Source of the DNA: Ferdinandcohnia sp036962685
GTDB lineage: Bacteria; Bacillota; Bacilli; Bacillales; Bacillaceae_L
Assembly (NCBI RefSeq): GCF_036962685.1
Contig: NZ_JBALOP010000059.1
Coordinates: 1-64,000 of the forward strand
Direction: 5' to 3'
DNA: 64,000 nucleotides
Position numbers and translations under genes: made by a program. Shown piece after piece: positions 44,449 through 51,979 of this stretch. Position 1 is the first letter of the stretch. Every line of letters begins with the position of its first letter. The notes beneath the pieces are model-generated. The model did no database searches. It was given only the letters and a program-made list of their open reading frames with translations, and was not told the DNA's origin.

Positions 44449-46377
44449 ATGGGCTTTAAACATTATCTAACAAGAGCCTTCTCTGAAGGTGAAAAGCGCC
44501 ACTTAGCAGGACCTCATTTGAAAATATTTATAGGCTTCGCATTCATTCTATCAGTATTCCAAGTTGGGTCCGTTGTTTGGGGAAAATTAGATCCGATTCA
44601 GCTGTTAGCGACGCATTTATCACTCATTCTCATCTTATCTTTTATGTATTATAGTTTTTCAAAAAATAATGGAACGAGCGTTTCCCCAACAGTAGTAGAT
44701 TATATCTGTACTTTTTTAGCACTAGGTGCGGGAATCTATTTTAACATTCATGCGGTACGGATAGCAGAACGGATTCCGGTTGTTGACCCATTGTCTTCAT
44801 TGGATTTACTGGTCGGTCTCGTATTTGTCGTATTAAGCATTGAAGCAGCTCGCCGGACGATTGGAATGCCAATTGTCATCATTGTCTTAATTGGAGTTGG
44901 CTATGCACTGTGGGGCCATCATCTAGGTGGACTCATTTGGCATCGGGAATTTTCGATTTCAGAAGTAGTTGAAGATTTAGCTTTCAGTTTTAATGGACTA
45001 TGGGGTTCACCGATTGCTGTTGCTGCATCCTTCGTGTACATGTTCTTATTGTTTGGCGCCTTTTTACAAAAAGCAGGTGCGGGTGAGTTTTTCTTCCAGC
45101 TTTCAACTGCTTTAGCCGGAAGAACACGTGGCGGAGCTGCAAAGGTAGCCGTACTAGCAAGTGCGTTTTTTGGGATGATTTCCGGAAGTCCAACAGCCAA
45201 TGTCGTGACGACAGGTTCGTTTACCATCCCGGTTAGTAAACGCTCTGGCTACAAACCATCATTTGCAGCAGCAGTTGAGGCAGCTGCATCTACTGGTGGT
45301 AGCATCCTCCCACCGATTATGGGATCATCCGCCTTTTTAATGGCAGCGATCACACAAATACCTTATATATCAATTGTTATTGCTGCAATCATTCCAGGAA
45401 TTCTATACTACATCTCCTTACTAGCCATGGTTCATTTTGAGGCAGTAAGATTAGATTTACCAAAAGCAGAAAAAGAGGATATCCCTAAAGTCTCACATGT
45501 GTTAAAAGAAGGCTGGTACTACTTTATTCCCCTTGTTGTCCTGCTCGTTTTTCTATTAAATGGGTATAGTGCGTCAAGGACTGGTTTTTATGGTGTATTG
45601 GCTATTGTCTTAGTGAGTTGGTTCCGGAAAAAAACGCGAATGGGTGTTAAGCAAATTTTCGAAGCGATGGTTGATGGTGCAAGATCCTCCATCCCCGTTA
45701 CAACGGCATGTGCAGCTGCAGGGTTAGTGATTTCTGGCATTATGTCGACAGGTCTTGGTGGAAAATTAACAAGTGTTGTACTTGGGTTAACTGAAGGTAT
45801 GCTTATTCCAACCTTAATTCTAACGATGCTCATTTGTATTGTTTTAGGTATGGGGATGCCGGTAGCAGCTGCGTATATATTAACGGCAATGTTAGCTGCT
45901 CCAGCGTTGATGGAATTAGGTGTTTCGTTAATGTCTGCGCATTTATTTATCGTCTATTTCTCCATTTTTTCTGCGATTACACCGCCTGTTGCCGTTGCAG
46001 CCTATGCCGCGGCTGGAATTGCAGATAGCAATCCAAATCAGGTTGGGTTAGAAGCTGTTAGACTTGGAATTGTTGGCTTTATCGTGCCATTTATGTTCGT
46101 GCTCGAGCCTGCATTATTGCTAGATGGTTCACCGGGTGAAATCATTGTTTCTTTCTTTACTGCTGTAGTGGGAGTTGTAGCATTAAGTGGAGGAATTATC
46201 GGTAGACTTCGAACGAAAGCTAGCATTCCAGACCGAATTCTCTTAATCACGAGTGGTCTATTGCTCATCTACCCTCATGTTCTATTCAGTGGTTTAGGTA
46301 TCATTTTATTCGTTTTCGTTTTTGTACTTCAGAAAAAGCGTCATATTCAATACACGCCTTTACAAAAAGGTGCCTAA
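44449..46377 (+). CDS. TRAP transporter fused permease (DctQ-DctM, 4TM/12TM)
   Basis: A 642-aa membrane protein with DctQ-like helices at the N-terminus (about 25-140) fused to a DctM domain. Signature stretches include GMISGSPTANVVTTGSFTIP (about 242-261), EAAASTGGSILPPIMGSSAF (about 277-296) and GMGMPVAAAYILTAML (about 468-483). It completes a sodium-driven TAXI TRAP uptake system with the lipoprotein before it. AAGGGAG precedes the ATG. A strong terminator closes the operon. Confidence 0.9.
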   Translation: MGFKHYLTRAFSEGEKRHLAGPHLKIFIGFAFILSVFQVGSVVWGKLDPIQLLATHLSLILILSFMYYSFSKNNGTSVSPTVVDYICTFLALGAGIYFNIHAVRIAERIPVVDPLSSLDLLVGLVFVVLSIEAARRTIGMPIVIIVLIGVGYALWGHHLGGLIWHREFSISEVVEDLAFSFNGLWGSPIAVAASFVYMFLLFGAFLQKAGAGEFFFQLSTALAGRTRGGAAKVAVLASAFFGMISGSPTANVVTTGSFTIPVSKRSGYKPSFAAAVEAAASTGGSILPPIMGSSAFLMAAITQIPYISIVIAAIIPGILYYISLLAMVHFEAVRLDLPKAEKEDIPKVSHVLKEGWYYFIPLVVLLVFLLNGYSASRTGFYGVLAIVLVSWFRKKTRMGVKQIFEAMVDGARSSIPVTTACAAAGLVISGIMSTGLGGKLTSVVLGLTEGMLIPTLILTMLICIVLGMGMPVAAAYILTAMLAAPALMELGVSLMSAHLFIVYFSIFSAITPPVAVAAYAAAGIADSNPNQVGLEAVRLGIVGFIVPFMFVLEPALLLDGSPGEIIVSFFTAVVGVVALSGGIIGRLRTKASIPDRILLITSGLLLIYPHVLFSGLGIILFVFVFVLQKKRHIQYTPLQKGA

Positions 46378-46381
46378 GTAG

Positions 46382-46416
46382 AAAAAGTTCAGTGTTATAA
46401 AGCACTGAACTTTTTT
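46382..46416. terminator. Bidirectional terminator between TRAP permease and the ABC-F gene
   Basis: AAAAAGTTCAGTG (46382-46394) pairs with CACTGAACTTTTT (46403-46415), with an 8-base loop and T-run on either strand. Confidence 0.88.
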
Positions 46417-46417
46417 C

Positions 46418-48094
46418 TTACAGCTCTTTTTTCTTTTTCAGTAAGGCTAGTAGTTTTTTATCTAGTTCCTCGTATTTAGGGTCATCCTTTGTTAACAATG
46501 ATAATCGACCGATTGCTGCACTAATCTCATTATCAATGAGAAGCCTTTCCTCTTCCTTGTTTTGTTCAGTGACTGGTTCTTGCCTATACTCCTCTATCCC
46601 CATTTCAACCCTCTTAATGATACTATTTTCAAACACAAGCAGTTTGTTACACATTTTTTCAAGAAAATAATAATCATGGGAAACGGTAAGAATCGTACCT
46701 TCATAGGATTGCAGCATTTTTTCAAGTGATTCCCGACTTGCGAGATCGAGATGGTTGGTCGGTTCATCTAAAATAAGCAAATCTACTTCATCCAATAACA
46801 ATTTTACAAGCTTCACCCTTGTACGTTCACCTAAGCTTAAAGTCGAAATCGTCTGATTGATTTTATCGGCATTAAATCCAATGTTTGCAAAAAACGTTCT
46901 AGCTTCACTTATCTCGTCTTTGACAGTGAGACCGAGATAATCAAGGATGGTCTCCGTTTCATCCATATCCGTTACATCCTGAGATAAATAACCGATTTTT
47001 AAGGAATCACTTTTCCAAAGCTCCCCAGTTGAAAGCTCTGATTCTCCCATCATTACACGAAGCAAGGTCGTTTTCCCACAGCCATTTTCACCAAGAATGC
47101 CAATTCGTTCACCAAATTTCACATAAAATTGGATATTCTGGAACAATTGCCTCTCACCAAAGCTCATTCCTCCATTTTTCACTTCAACAATACGTTTCCC
47201 TCGCTTCTTACTCTGTTTCATATGAAATTGGATGCCTTCCTTTTCCTTTGGCTTTTCGACCTTGTTTTTCTCAAGCTCTTTTTCAAGGCGCTTCATTTTT
47301 GATTTTATTTGTTTATCGATTTTCTTTGCCTTTACCCTGTAAAATTCCTTATAGCCCTCTTGCTTTGTCGATTGGCGATGCGCTTTGTCCGACCAATTTT
47401 GTAAGTTGCTCATTTGGTTTTCAATTTTCTCTTTATGCTTTTGTTGGATATCATAGTGATGGAGCTGGCTTTGGTATTGCCTTTCCTTTTCCTTATAAAA
47501 ATCCGAATAACCACCTTGATAAATGAACGATTCGCCGTCTTCTAATTCAATAATTTTCCTTACAGTTTTATCAAGAAAATAACGGTCATGTGAGATAACA
47601 ATGATTGCACCCGGGAAAGCTTTCATTTCTTCAATCAGCCACTCTACGCCTTTAAAATCAAGATGATTTGTTGGTTCATCAAGCAATAAAAGATCTGACC
47701 TTGATGCCCAGACCTTTGCAAGTGAAAGCTTTGTTTTCTCACCACCACTTAAATGTGCTCCTCGTTTTTGATCCAAGGTTTGGACTTTCGTTAACCCGAG
47801 CTGACTAGTTTGCTCCAATATATCACCTGAAATTTTTGCTTCTTCAAGGTCACGAAGCGCATCCACAGCAGCCTGCTTTACATACCCAATGGAAATCGGT
47901 CCAGCTGGCATCTCAATATTTCCTTTATCCATCTCAATTGTTCCTGTTAAGATGTTTGCCAATGTCGTTTTCCCTGCTCCATTATTTCCAACAATCCCGA
48001 TTCGATCTCCTCTTTTGACGTCAAATTCAATATTATTCAAGATAACCTTATCTCCGTAGCTTTTGTGGACCCCACTTATTTTTAAAATCGTCAT
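46418..48094 (-). CDS. ABC-F ribosome-protection-type ATPase (VmlR-like class)
   Basis: A 558-aa soluble protein with two ABC domains and no membrane segment. Domain 1 has GNNGAGKTT (about 36-44), LSGGEKTK and LLLLDEPTNHLD. The linker of about 90 aa (about 190-300) is Lys/Gln-rich and coiled; in antibiotic-resistance ABC-F proteins it reaches the ribosomal peptidyl-transferase centre. Domain 2 has GENGCGKTT, LSLGERTR and LLILDEPTNHLD. A basic C-terminal extension ends KKKKEL. The attenuator leader just upstream supports antibiotic-inducible ribosome protection over a housekeeping role. The drug range cannot be read from sequence. Confidence 0.88.
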   Translation of the reverse strand: MTILKISGVHKSYGDKVILNNIEFDVKRGDRIGIVGNNGAGKTTLANILTGTIEMDKGNIEMPAGPISIGYVKQAAVDALRDLEEAKISGDILEQTSQLGLTKVQTLDQKRGAHLSGGEKTKLSLAKVWASRSDLLLLDEPTNHLDFKGVEWLIEEMKAFPGAIIVISHDRYFLDKTVRKIIELEDGESFIYQGGYSDFYKEKERQYQSQLHHYDIQQKHKEKIENQMSNLQNWSDKAHRQSTKQEGYKEFYRVKAKKIDKQIKSKMKRLEKELEKNKVEKPKEKEGIQFHMKQSKKRGKRIVEVKNGGMSFGERQLFQNIQFYVKFGERIGILGENGCGKTTLLRVMMGESELSTGELWKSDSLKIGYLSQDVTDMDETETILDYLGLTVKDEISEARTFFANIGFNADKINQTISTLSLGERTRVKLVKLLLDEVDLLILDEPTNHLDLASRESLEKMLQSYEGTILTVSHDYYFLEKMCNKLLVFENSIIKRVEMGIEEYRQEPVTEQNKEEERLLIDNEISAAIGRLSLLTKDDPKYEELDKKLLALLKKKKEL

Positions 48095-48127
48095 AAAAAA
48101 AACCTCCCTAGATTGTATCTAGAGAGG
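48095..48127 (-). terminator. Attenuator terminator overlapping the ribosome site of the ABC-F gene
   Basis: In the minus-strand RNA, CCTCTCTAGA (48127-48118) pairs over all 10 bases, with one G-U, with TCTAGGGAGG (48112-48103) around a 5-base loop. Eight U follow and run straight into the AUG at 48094. The 3' arm contains the GGGAGG ribosome site, so the stem would block both transcription and translation. Confidence 0.85.
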
Positions 48128-48216
48128 ACGCATTATTCCCATCACAAAAAACGTACAAATGTATATTATACAAATGGACATGGATTTGGGCATACGAATC
48201 CTATTCTCTAGATACA
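48114..48216 (-). promoter_or_regulatory. Antiterminator pairing in the ABC-F leader
   Basis: TGTATCTAGAGA (48216-48205 on the minus strand) is an exact 12-base complement of TCTCTAGATACA (48125-48114). The second segment contains most of the terminator 5' arm and its loop, so the two structures exclude each other. The upstream arm lies just before the leader peptide start, where a ribosome stalled within the leader would leave it free. Confidence 0.75.
48119..48193 (-). CDS. Leader peptide of the ABC-F gene (24 aa)
   Basis: ATG at 48193 opens 24 codons ending with TAG at 48121-48119. The peptide begins MPKSMSIC, continues through a hydrophobic Ile/Tyr/Cys/Phe stretch and ends GIMRPL. AGGA lies about 6 bases before the ATG, a modest ribosome site. 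Its last codons cover the terminator 5' arm and the stop lies inside it, the arrangement expected for ribosome-controlled attenuation. Confidence 0.65.
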   Translation of the reverse strand: MPKSMSICIIYICTFFVMGIMRPL

Positions 48217-48333
48217 CGTTTTTCATTATTGAAAAAGTTGTACGAAAATAAGATTAGTTATCCATTACCCCTTACCCATTCCTTTCCAATTTTGTTAGTT
48301 CTAGTTTATGTGGATTCGAGATATCTGTCAACC

Positions 48334-49383
48334 CTACCCTACACATACTTGATTTTTCCCGTTTTCTTTTGCTTCATACAATGCTTTATCTGCACGATTT
48401 AGTAGCATTTGAATGGAATCATGTTCTTCTTCTCCTGTTACTCCAAAGCTTGATGTAACAAAACCTACTTGATCAAAATTTGTCTGTTCAAGTAATGACT
48501 GAATTTCTTTCGCTATTTCACAAGCGGTTAAAGGAGAGGTATTACTTAAAATAATCAGGAACTCTTCCCCTCCCCATCTGCCAAGTACTCCCTTATCACC
48601 AAGATATATTTTAATAGTTTCCGATAATTTGATTAATGCCAGATCACCAATATCATGACCGTATTGATCATTAATGTTTTTGAAATCATCGATATCAAAC
48701 AAAATGATAGATACCCTGCTTTCCTTCTTTAATTCATGTAATAGCAGAGAATGCATATACCTACGGTTCGGCAAATCAGTTAAAAAATCTGTGTTTGACA
48801 TCTTATCTAATGCATTTACTTGTAGGTATACCTGTTTGAGCTTTTGAAGAAAATAAAGGGCAATTACATAAACAATATTGGAAAGATGGAATTGTATGAT
48901 CGGGCTTATACTAAAACGATCAAAATTCCCGAATAATATATAATCAATCGAGATTATAGTGGTGATAACAAGGAAGCCTAGTGAAACGACAAGAGCTCTT
49001 TTTCCGTCAAAAGTAAAATAGATAAAAATAAAAAATAACGGAATCCAATTAAAGAATTCACCAAACATATAGAGTCCATTGACCCCAAATTCATAATGAA
49101 TGGCTACCCAAAACTTTCCCCCGAATAGACCACTAACAAATAAGAATGTTAAGTATTCGATGTAAAGAAACTTTTTCGGAGAAAGCCTAAAAATCAACAA
49201 GTAAACGAAAACCAACCATACAAGTAAAGTTGGTAAAGCAACACGATTAAAAAAGCTATTATAATCATTAAGATTCTCAAGAATGATGGCAATAGTAGAC
49301 GCGATTATTAAAAACGGGAGCATGAATTTATATGTTTTCATTTTTAAATCAGTAAAAGAATAATTGGTTTGAAGTTGTTTCAA
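48334..49383 (-). CDS. Membrane-bound diguanylate cyclase (GGDEF)
   Basis: A 349-aa protein: about six N-terminal membrane helices (about 10-185) followed by a GGDEF domain making cyclic di-GMP from GTP. Seen: DFLTDLPNRRYM, ILFDIDDFKNINDQYGHDIGD and the active-site GGEEF in RWGGEEFLII. No RxxD inhibitory site lies before GGEEF, so product inhibition is probably absent. TTG at 49383 is chosen: AGAGGAG is 5 bases away, and longer readings run into the divergent CobW gene. Monocistronic. Confidence 0.85.
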   Translation of the reverse strand: MKQLQTNYSFTDLKMKTYKFMLPFLIIASTIAIILENLNDYNSFFNRVALPTLLVWLVFVYLLIFRLSPKKFLYIEYLTFLFVSGLFGGKFWVAIHYEFGVNGLYMFGEFFNWIPLFFIFIYFTFDGKRALVVSLGFLVITTIISIDYILFGNFDRFSISPIIQFHLSNIVYVIALYFLQKLKQVYLQVNALDKMSNTDFLTDLPNRRYMHSLLLHELKKESRVSIILFDIDDFKNINDQYGHDIGDLALIKLSETIKIYLGDKGVLGRWGGEEFLIILSNTSPLTACEIAKEIQSLLEQTNFDQVGFVTSSFGVTGEEEHDSIQMLLNRADKALYEAKENGKNQVCVG

Positions 49384-49489
49384 GACTGCTCCTCTTCCCT
49401 GTCCGCAATTATAGGCTATAATAGATTTGATTACCTTTATTATAAGAGAAAAGGGCAGTATATTTAAACATAAAGAATGAGGAGTTTTT

Positions 49490-50422
49490 ATGGAAAAAGT
49501 TGAGGTTTTTATTTTATCCGGATTTTTAGGAAGTGGTAAAACCACTTTATTACAAAATATTCTTACGCAAGAAAAGGATTTAGGGCGAAAAGTAGCGGTT
49601 GTAATGAATGAGCTTGGCCAGGTATCAATTGATTCAAATGCGGTTTCAGAAAATACGCCTTTAAAAGAGTTGTTAAACGGCTGTGTTTGCTGTACGATTC
49701 AAGGCCAGCTTGAGGTTCATCTACAGGGGCTTCTCCAAGATCATGACCTTGATGCCATTTATATTGAAACAACAGGGGTTGCTCATCCAATTGAAGTGTT
49801 GGATGCATGTATGTCTCCACTATTTGCGGATCAATTATTTGTTCAATCAATTGTGACCCTTATTGATGTGAAGCGTTGGAAGGAAAGAGGCTTATTAAGT
49901 GCTCAGCTGCAAATGCTCTTACGCGAACAGGTTCACCATGCCGACGTTTTGTTACTTAATAAAGTAGATCAATTATCAGAGATGGAACAAGGACAAATGA
50001 TTTTTGAAATTCAATCGATAAACAGTGATGCAAGATGTTTGTTGACGAAATATGCTTCTGTGAAGCTTGATGAACTTCGTACAGTTAAAAAGGCCCCTCG
50101 CAAGCAGCACGAACGTGCCCATGTCCATCTTGATTTGAAGCTAAAAACGTTTGTACATACATTTACAAACCCACTTGACCTCGATTTATTCGAGGATTGG
50201 CTAAGAAAGATGCCTGATACGATTTACCGAATTAAGGGCTATTTAAAGTTTACCCATTCCACTAACACTTATTTGTTCCAATACTCTTATGGAACACCGA
50301 TTTACTTAAAAGAACTTATGAATTATAAGCCAACGTTAGTATTTATCGGTGAAAAATTGAATCCAGATTGGATGAAAGCGGAAATGGAGAAGCTCGAGGA
50401 AGAAAGTTTAAAGGTGGAATAG
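49490..50422 (+). CDS. CobW-family G3E GTPase (metal-insertion chaperone type)
   Basis: A 310-aa GTPase. P-loop GFLGSGKTT (about 11-19), the family metal motif GCVCC (about 64-68), IETTGVAHP and NKVDQL (base recognition, about 161-166) are followed by a C-terminal CobW domain. Members deliver zinc or cobalt to client proteins. No zinc-uptake gene or Zur box is seen nearby, so the metal is unassigned. GAGGAG precedes the ATG. Divergent from the GGDEF gene. Confidence 0.9.
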   Translation: MEKVEVFILSGFLGSGKTTLLQNILTQEKDLGRKVAVVMNELGQVSIDSNAVSENTPLKELLNGCVCCTIQGQLEVHLQGLLQDHDLDAIYIETTGVAHPIEVLDACMSPLFADQLFVQSIVTLIDVKRWKERGLLSAQLQMLLREQVHHADVLLLNKVDQLSEMEQGQMIFEIQSINSDARCLLTKYASVKLDELRTVKKAPRKQHERAHVHLDLKLKTFVHTFTNPLDLDLFEDWLRKMPDTIYRIKGYLKFTHSTNTYLFQYSYGTPIYLKELMNYKPTLVFIGEKLNPDWMKAEMEKLEEESLKVE

Positions 50423-50430
50423 TTAATTTG

Positions 50431-50521
50431 GCCCTATTTTATGATAATTCTGCCCTAACTAGAAGGAATTGTTCCCTAACTTACATTGATTGTGCCCAAA
50501 CCTGGATAAATTGTTCCCTAT
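50431..50521. repeat. 21-bp periodic repeat upstream of the SASP gene
   Basis: CCC triplets recur at 50432, 50453, 50474, 50495 and 50516, exactly 21 bases apart. The units share the pattern [G/T]CCCTAAC plus an A/T-rich middle ending in ATTGT, for example GCCCTAACTAGAAGGAATTGT, with the order of mismatches varying. Five imperfect units fill most of the space between the cobW stop and the sspA-type gene. Confidence 0.75.
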
Positions 50522-50634
50522 CCCACTACCTGCAAGCTTGGTCCAATTTCCCAAGCATCATTTCTCCGATGCGTGGCACCTTAATAATGAGTAATCGTCT
50601 GGTTACTCAAAAACTTTGTCGGGAGTGATGTATC

Positions 50635-50829
50635 ATGGCAAGAAACAAACTATTGGTTCCTGGTGCTGAAAATGCTCTAGATCAAATGAAAGAAGAAATC
50701 GCCAATGAGTTTGGTGTTCAGCTTGGTGCAGATACGACCGCACGTGCTAACGGCTCCGTCGGGGGCGAAATGACGAAACGCCTCGTTGCCATGGCACAGC
50801 AACAGCTTAAAAATGGTTCGCAACAATAA
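50635..50829 (+). CDS. Alpha/beta-type small acid-soluble spore protein
   Basis: A 64-aa DNA-binding spore protein that saturates the chromosome in the forespore and protects it from UV and heat. The two conserved blocks are ALDQMKEEIANEFGV, containing the GPR protease cleavage region (about 15-29), and TTARANGSVGGEMTKRLVAMA (about 34-54). GGGAGTG precedes the ATG. It should be transcribed with sigma-G; no clean -35/-10 was identified by eye. Followed by a strong terminator. Direct evidence that the organism sporulates. Confidence 0.95.
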   Translation: MARNKLLVPGAENALDQMKEEIANEFGVQLGADTTARANGSVGGEMTKRLVAMAQQQLKNGSQQ

Positions 50830-50841
50830 CCATATCTTTCT

Positions 50842-50868
50842 GGGGGCCCTCTTACGTGGCCCCCTTTT
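50842..50868 (+). terminator. Terminator of the SASP gene
   Basis: GGGGGCC (50842-50848) pairs with GGCCCCC (50858-50864) and is followed by TTTT. The stem is unusually GC-rich for this window. Confidence 0.85.
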
Positions 50869-50907
50869 GTTGTTCTTCCATAAATCCACGAAAAAAACCG
50901 TCACCTT

Positions 50908-51063
50908 TTAGAAGTGAACGGTCTTTTGATCATCTATTATCTCAGTCGACATCATCACAGTTGGTTTTTCCTTTGCCTCAATCGATCTTACTCCGAATAA
51001 AATCATTCCCACAACTAATAGTGCAAACAACAACACAATGATACAATTTTTTACTAATGCCAT
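50908..51063 (-). CDS. Small membrane peptide (51 aa)
   Basis: Starts MALVKNCIIVLLF and has one membrane helix (about 5-24), then a charged tail ending QKTVHF. ATG at 51063 is taken because AGGGTGGG lies 4 bases before it; the frame is open upstream to 51141 without a ribosome site. Function unknown. Confidence 0.5.
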   Translation of the reverse strand: MALVKNCIIVLLFALLVVGMILFGVRSIEAKEKPTVMMSTEIIDDQKTVHF

Positions 51064-51159
51064 CTGTCCCACCCTATCGTTTTTTAAACCTTTAATTTCC
51101 AACAAAACTATTCTATTCACGATTTTCGGTTTTATTCCCAAATATTAAAAAAATGAATC

Positions 51160-51245
51160 AAATGCGCAATTGCGTATTTGCGCCCAGATTTTTTCGAGCA
51201 TGCTCGAAAAGTTTCCTTTGAAAATCTGTGGCATCCGCCGGAGGC
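51160..51245. repeat. Dispersed intergenic repeat, copy 2 (complete)
   Basis: AAATGCGCAATTGCGTATTT is followed by GCGCCCAGATTTT. A perfect 20-bp palindrome (TTTTCGAGCA/TGCTCGAAAA) comes next, then AAAATCTG, which pairs with CAGATTTT. The element ends TGGCATCCGCCGGAGGC. The first and last blocks match the sequence flanking the gap at 8288-8427. It is again followed directly by a long terminator hairpin. Confidence 0.8.
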
Positions 51246-51291
51246 TTTAACTTTACCAGCAAAATTGAAGATTTTTGCTGATAAAGTTAAA
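51246..51291. terminator. Long hairpin next to repeat copy 2
   Basis: TTTAACTTTA-C-CAGCAAAA (51246-51264) pairs with TTTTGCTG-A-TAAAGTTAAA (51273-51291), an 18-bp stem with one mismatch. A/T-rich ends make it usable in either direction. It separates the 51-aa gene from the 61-aa gene. Confidence 0.75.
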
Positions 51292-51356
51292 AACATCCTC
51301 GAATTTCTCACTTTTCAGTTAATGGGACATATAGTGTAGTAAAGGAGGGGAAACGA

Positions 51357-51542
51357 TTGGATAAATTTGTATTTTTGTTTGTTGCGTGTATTTTAGCAGG
51401 TTTTGCCCTAATTAGAGTAACTGCGTATGACACTGTTTTAGTGAGCTTACACTCCGTATTTACTCTAGTGGGTGCTATTACAATTATTGTCTTTTCATTT
51501 GTTCTTATTTTTAAGGGAATTTTAGCATTATTAGGTAAATGA
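51357..51542 (+). CDS. Small two-helix membrane protein (61 aa)
   Basis: TTG start with AAAGGAGGGG 7 bases upstream. Two hydrophobic helices (about 4-22 and 33-57) span nearly the whole protein. A terminator overlaps the stop. No family recognised. Confidence 0.6.
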   Translation: MDKFVFLFVACILAGFALIRVTAYDTVLVSLHSVFTLVGAITIIVFSFVLIFKGILALLGK

Positions 51543-51571
51543 TAAGCCACCCTTTGGGCTTATCCTTTTTT
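51541..51571 (+). terminator. Terminator of the 61-aa gene
   Basis: GATAAGCC (51541-51548) pairs with GGCTTATC (51557-51564) and is followed by CTTTTTT. The stop codon TGA overlaps its first bases. Confidence 0.85.
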
Positions 51572-51656
51572 ATTTCATAGGAGTTTGTACCTTTCAGATT
51601 TCCACTTGTGCCATATGCTAGTACTATGATGATTATGTAGAGTAGGTGCAAAGCAT

Positions 51657-51872
51657 ATGGCTTCTATCTTTTTAGGACCGATTGAAATTAATAGCAATGA
51701 GGGAATCATAATTACTGGTAATTCGTTTTACGTTTCTCCAACATCAAGTAGTAAAACCATTTCAGGATCGGGATCATTTAATACAGGGATCTATATTACA
51801 AATAATAATGGTGTAAGCACATCCATTACCTTTGATCAGGATGGTGCCGACTCAACTATTTCAGACACGTAA
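51657..51872 (+). CDS. GerPA/GerPF-family spore germination protein
   Basis: A 71-aa Ser/Gly/Asn-rich protein resembling GerPA and GerPF. It opens ASIFLGPIEINSNEGIIITGNSFYVSP and then carries SGSGSFNTG. Family members help germinants pass the spore coat. In most Bacillus the genes form a six-gene gerP operon; this one is solitary with its own terminator. The ribosome site (GTAGGTG) is weak. Confidence 0.85.
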   Translation: MASIFLGPIEINSNEGIIITGNSFYVSPTSSSKTISGSGSFNTGIYITNNNGVSTSITFDQDGADSTISDT

Positions 51873-51906
51873 AAAACCGTCTCCCCAAAAGGATAGACGG
51901 TTTTTT
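51871..51906. terminator. Terminator of the GerP-like gene
   Basis: AAAAAACCGTCT (51871-51882) pairs exactly with AGACGGTTTTTT (51895-51906). Symmetric A and T ends allow use by both convergent genes. Confidence 0.88.
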
Positions 51907-51979
51907 CTAGACGTCAAACTTAAGACGTGGCAGATTTTAGTCGACGTTCCGCAGTTAAAGGCGCTTCCGCATTTGATTA

